DNA of 44,230 nt, from the NCBI GenBank assembly GCA_021820525.1, contig JAKADM010000009.1, forward strand, positions 1-44,230, read 5' to 3'. The translations under genes were made by a program, and so were the position numbers. The notes under the pieces are model-generated. The model was given only the letters and a program-made list of their open reading frames with translations. It ran no database searches and was not told the DNA's origin. This document shows positions 42,603 through 44,230 of the stretch, one piece after another (position 1 is the first letter of the stretch; every line of letters starts with the position of its first letter). This DNA is from Thermoplasmata archaeon. GTDB lineage: Archaea > Thermoplasmatota > Thermoplasmata > Thermoplasmatales > Thermoplasmataceae.

Positions 42603-43453
42603 TAACGAGAGGTATTTGGTTCATAGGGTTTAAACCTTTTTGACTCCTTCACAAACTTCACATCTGTTTTCGCCATCCGCTCCAGCGCCTCATCTGCACC
42701 GATCGTTACGTAGATCTGAGTTGTTCCCAAGTTCTCGTGACCCAGCATTATCCTAATGGTTTCGAGATCCAGTCCTGATCTTAACAACGTCTTAGCGTAT
42801 GTATGCCTGCACTTATGCCATGAAAAATTGATGCCCGTTCTCTTTGTGATGTCAGCTGCGATCTTGCCCATGTACTTTGTCGTCACATGGCCCTCCCTGG
42901 TCGTGAAGAGGTATGGGCTCCTGGGATTGTTGCGCCTTTTAATGTACTCTATCAAGGCGCTTCTAGTATAGGGATCAAGATACACGATCCTTGCCTTCTC
43001 TCCCTTTCCCCTGCGCACGGTGATGGATGTCTCATGCACGTCATCCACCATTAGAGCGGCTATTTCTGATCTGCGCAGGCCGGTGTTCAGGGCCAGTATG
43101 AGCATAGCCCTGCTCCGGAGATCCTCAGGAGTGGATGAACTTAGCTTCGAAAGCATGGTGCGGATCTGGTCTTCGTCGTAATACTTGACTACAAAGGACC
43201 TGTTCTCCTTTAAATATTCGATCTTGTCCTCGTGCTTGAACTCCAGCCATCGGTTCAGCACCTTCACGTATTCGTTTATCTTCTTGGCAGTTGCCCCGTT
43301 CCTCCTAGCGTCTCTGAGCATCTGCATTATCTTGTCCCTGTCCTCCAGATCCGTGCGTTTTGAGAGGAATCTGATCTTCCTCATCGTTTCCTCAACCGTG
43401 CTTATTGCCATTTTCGAATAGAGAAAATCCTCAAAATCTTCAAGGTCAGTCAT
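42584..43453 (-). CDS. int: Tyrosine recombinase/integrase of the tRNA-Ala element
   Basis: Site-specific recombinase of 289 residues. The N-terminal about 90 residues are the SAM-like DNA-binding domain. The catalytic residues are complete: Arg in NTGLRRSEIAAL, Lys in GKGEKARIV, His-x-x-Arg in WHKCRHTYAKT, His in LGHENLGTTQIY, and the nucleophile Tyr in that last block. The final residues (YGLEGI and stop) are encoded within the tRNA-Ala gene on the opposite strand, so the gene end overlaps the attachment site. It is coupled to the preceding winged-helix gene by ATGA. Confidence 0.93.
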   Translation of the reverse strand: MTDLEDFEDFLYSKMAISTVEETMRKIRFLSKRTDLEDRDKIMQMLRDARRNGATAKKINEYVKVLNRWLEFKHEDKIEYLKENRSFVVKYYDEDQIRTMLSKLSSSTPEDLRSRAMLILALNTGLRRSEIAALMVDDVHETSITVRRGKGEKARIVYLDPYTRSALIEYIKRRNNPRSPYLFTTREGHVTTKYMGKIAADITKRTGINFSWHKCRHTYAKTLLRSGLDLETIRIMLGHENLGTTQIYVTIGADEALERMAKTDVKFVKESKRFKPYEPNTSRYGLEGI

Positions 43454-43737
43454 CTTTTGATGCCTCCTGTTGCCCTGAAGATCCTCCTGTCCTCAAGGTC
43501 AATGATCTTTATCATTCCTTCATGTTCAAGCTTCTTGGTTGCGTTCATTATGCTCACAATGAAACTGGTGAGCCTCTCCCTGTCATTTGAATTTGACACT
43601 CCGTACCCAAGATAAGCAAGGATCCTTCTTGATGTGCATCCAGGGTGTTCCTTTATGACATCGAGGATGTCATCCTTTGTGAATGGGATCTTCTGCACAT
43701 GCGCAATGCTCTCCAAGATTCTCTCTCCCGATTTCAT
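43450..43737 (-). CDS. Winged-helix protein of the integrated element
   Basis: A 95-residue protein with a winged-helix pattern: DDILDVIKEHPGCTSRRILAYLGYG followed by a helix (FIVSIMNATKKLEHEG) and a wing MIKIIDLEDRRIFRATG. It probably regulates the element or aids integration or excision. The frame opens 12 codons earlier, but ATG 43737 sits in an ATGA overlap with the previous gene and is preferred. It overlaps the integrase ATG by the same ATGA arrangement. Confidence 0.75.
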   Translation of the reverse strand: MKSGERILESIAHVQKIPFTKDDILDVIKEHPGCTSRRILAYLGYGVSNSNDRERLTSFIVSIMNATKKLEHEGMIKIIDLEDRRIFRATGGIKR

Positions 43738-44015
43738 TGAGTCACATCTCCTGTTTCGAGCTCTGATTTCCATTCAGATATCATCCTCAGGGCCTTCTTC
43801 TTCATCTCGACTTCGTAAAGGAATTTCTCCCATTCTCCACACACATACAGATATGAGATCTTTCCTTTGATCCCCCAGCTTGCAATTACCTCTGATGTGA
43901 AAGACTCCTTCCTGAATGGGAAACTGACCCATTCTCCGACATGCCTTTCCACATCTCCCTCTGTGCGTGCAACCACGTACCAGTAAGGTTTATTATCTAT
44001 GTCCCGATTATTCAT
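43734..44015 (-). CDS. Unknown 93-residue protein of the integrated element
   Basis: Begins MNNRDIDNKPYWYVVARTEG and is rich in aromatic residues (WYVV, GEWVSFPF, SYLYVCGEWEKFLYE), with a helical charged tail (VEMKKKALRMISEWKSELE). I recognise no family; the first part could be a small beta-rich domain. ATG 44015 has GGTGA five bases upstream and is preferred to ATG 44036, which is seven codons earlier. It overlaps the winged-helix gene by ATGA. Confidence 0.65.
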   Translation of the reverse strand: MNNRDIDNKPYWYVVARTEGDVERHVGEWVSFPFRKESFTSEVIASWGIKGKISYLYVCGEWEKFLYEVEMKKKALRMISEWKSELETGDVTQ

Positions 44016-44130
44016 ATGTCTCACCTTTTTTACCATTTTTTGCCCGAGAGGGCGACTGGATCAGGCTTGACCGAACAATCCTGATCCTGTTTATCCTTTG
44101 ACAAAGGGTTTCCTGCCAGTATTTCCTCAT
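44008..44130 (-). CDS. Basic 40-residue peptide ORF of the integrated element
   Basis: A short frame from ATG 44130 to TAA 44008: MRKYWQETLCQRINRIRIVR and then a Ser/Arg/Lys-rich tail. It begins in an ATGA overlap with the membrane peptide gene and ends 8 bases inside the next gene. This overlapping chain is the main reason to consider it a real gene. The high positive charge suggests nucleic-acid contact; no family recognised. Confidence 0.45.
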   Translation of the reverse strand: MRKYWQETLCQRINRIRIVRSSLIQSPSRAKNGKKGETYE

Positions 44131-44228
44131 TTCGCCACCCAAAAAGCAAGGAATACTCCCAGTGACATGACTGACAATCCTCCTAAAAGCAAGAGCGCAA
44201 TCTGCATCGGAGATAGAATCCTTCCCAT
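44127..44228 (-). CDS. 33-residue single-span membrane peptide ORF of the integrated element
   Basis: From ATG 44228 to TGA 44127. A short polar start (MGRILSPMQ) is followed by about 22 hydrophobic residues (IALLLLGGLSVMSLGVFLAF) and a WVAK end, a textbook single membrane helix. It ends in an ATGA overlap with the 40-residue ORF. No family recognised. The window edge lies two bases upstream, so a longer gene is not excluded. Confidence 0.5.
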   Translation of the reverse strand: MGRILSPMQIALLLLGGLSVMSLGVFLAFWVAK

Positions 44229-44230
44229 CA

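Larger units (their letters stand above)
42584..44230. mobile_element. Integrated element at tRNA-Ala(GGC), left end
   Basis: An integrase abuts and overlaps the tRNA 3' end. The region is denser in G and C than the genes to its left (for example 32 of 60 bases at 43021-43080). Its genes are small, unrelated to housekeeping functions and all on the minus strand pointing at the tRNA. It continues beyond the right edge, so its size and type (plasmid, virus or other) are unknown. Confidence 0.8.

Noticed and set aside
1-44230. CRISPR arrays, rRNA genes, inteins and complete insertion sequences
   Set aside because: No regular spaced repeats, no rRNA-like stretch, no intein block in aIF5B or gyrase, and no terminal inverted repeats around a full transposase were seen.

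Overview
The window comes from a thermoacidophilic archaeon of the Thermoplasmatales. GC content looks low to moderate, which fits Ferroplasma, Picrophilus or Cuniculiplasma-like relatives better than Thermoplasma itself. Four things support this. There is the archaeal ribosomal cluster L7Ae-S28e-L24e-ndk-aIF5B and an S8e-SRP19 pair. There is a bacterial-type gyrB-gyrA pair inside an otherwise archaeal gene set. Glucose dehydrogenase and a KDG aldolase represent the non-phosphorylative Entner-Doudoroff route. A GHMP-fold protein looks like the mevalonate-3,5-bisphosphate decarboxylase of the Thermoplasma-type mevalonate pathway. Many genes have a TATA box centred about 24-26 nt before the start codon, which implies leaderless mRNAs. 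Distal operon genes mostly start at ATGA/TAATG overlaps.

Layout, left to right. 1-4.4 kb: PEP carboxykinase (gluconeogenesis), a winged-helix regulator, S-adenosylmethionine decarboxylase and a CaCA-type exchanger. 4.4-7.4 kb: the L7Ae-S28e-L24e-Ndk-aIF5B operon on the minus strand. 7.4-8.2 kb: a gene-poor gap. 8.2-13.2 kb: KDG aldolase, a TusA-like protein, a DrrAB-like ABC exporter, an MFS permease, and a divergent SufR-like Fe-S regulator. 13.3-17.5 kb: S8e, SRP19, primase large subunit, gamma-glutamyltransferase and an M24 aminopeptidase. 17.7-21.1 kb: a large TPR protein with a degenerate AAA/STAND ATPase domain, followed by a free-standing Ser/Thr kinase. Together they look like a PknK-type kinase split into two proteins. 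Next come tRNA-Arg and a DMT permease with a disrupted 5' end.

22.8-31.3 kb: gyrB, gyrA, homoserine dehydrogenase, an unrecognised protein, the decarboxylase, tRNA-His, Nep1 and tRNA-Gly. 31.3-32.8 kb is gene-poor, with a small zinc-finger protein and decayed sequence. 32.8-37.4 kb: RibA, glucose dehydrogenase, FolD (no canonical start codon), NadE and a CPA1 Na+/H+ antiporter. 37.4-42.4 kb: a minus-strand type IV pilus-like motor operon with two paralogous ATPases flanking a platform protein split in two.

At 42.5 kb tRNA-Ala(GGC) marks the left end of an integrated element that continues past the window. Its tyrosine recombinase takes its last codons from the tRNA gene. Behind it, four more small genes overlap head to tail (winged helix, a 93-residue unknown, a 40-residue basic peptide, a 33-residue membrane peptide). 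The most notable items for follow-up are the split kinase/pseudo-STAND pair, the double-ATPase pilus-like operon, the tRNA-Ala element with its tiny overlapping genes, and the two genes without a usable ATG/GTG/TTG start (folD and the DMT permease).
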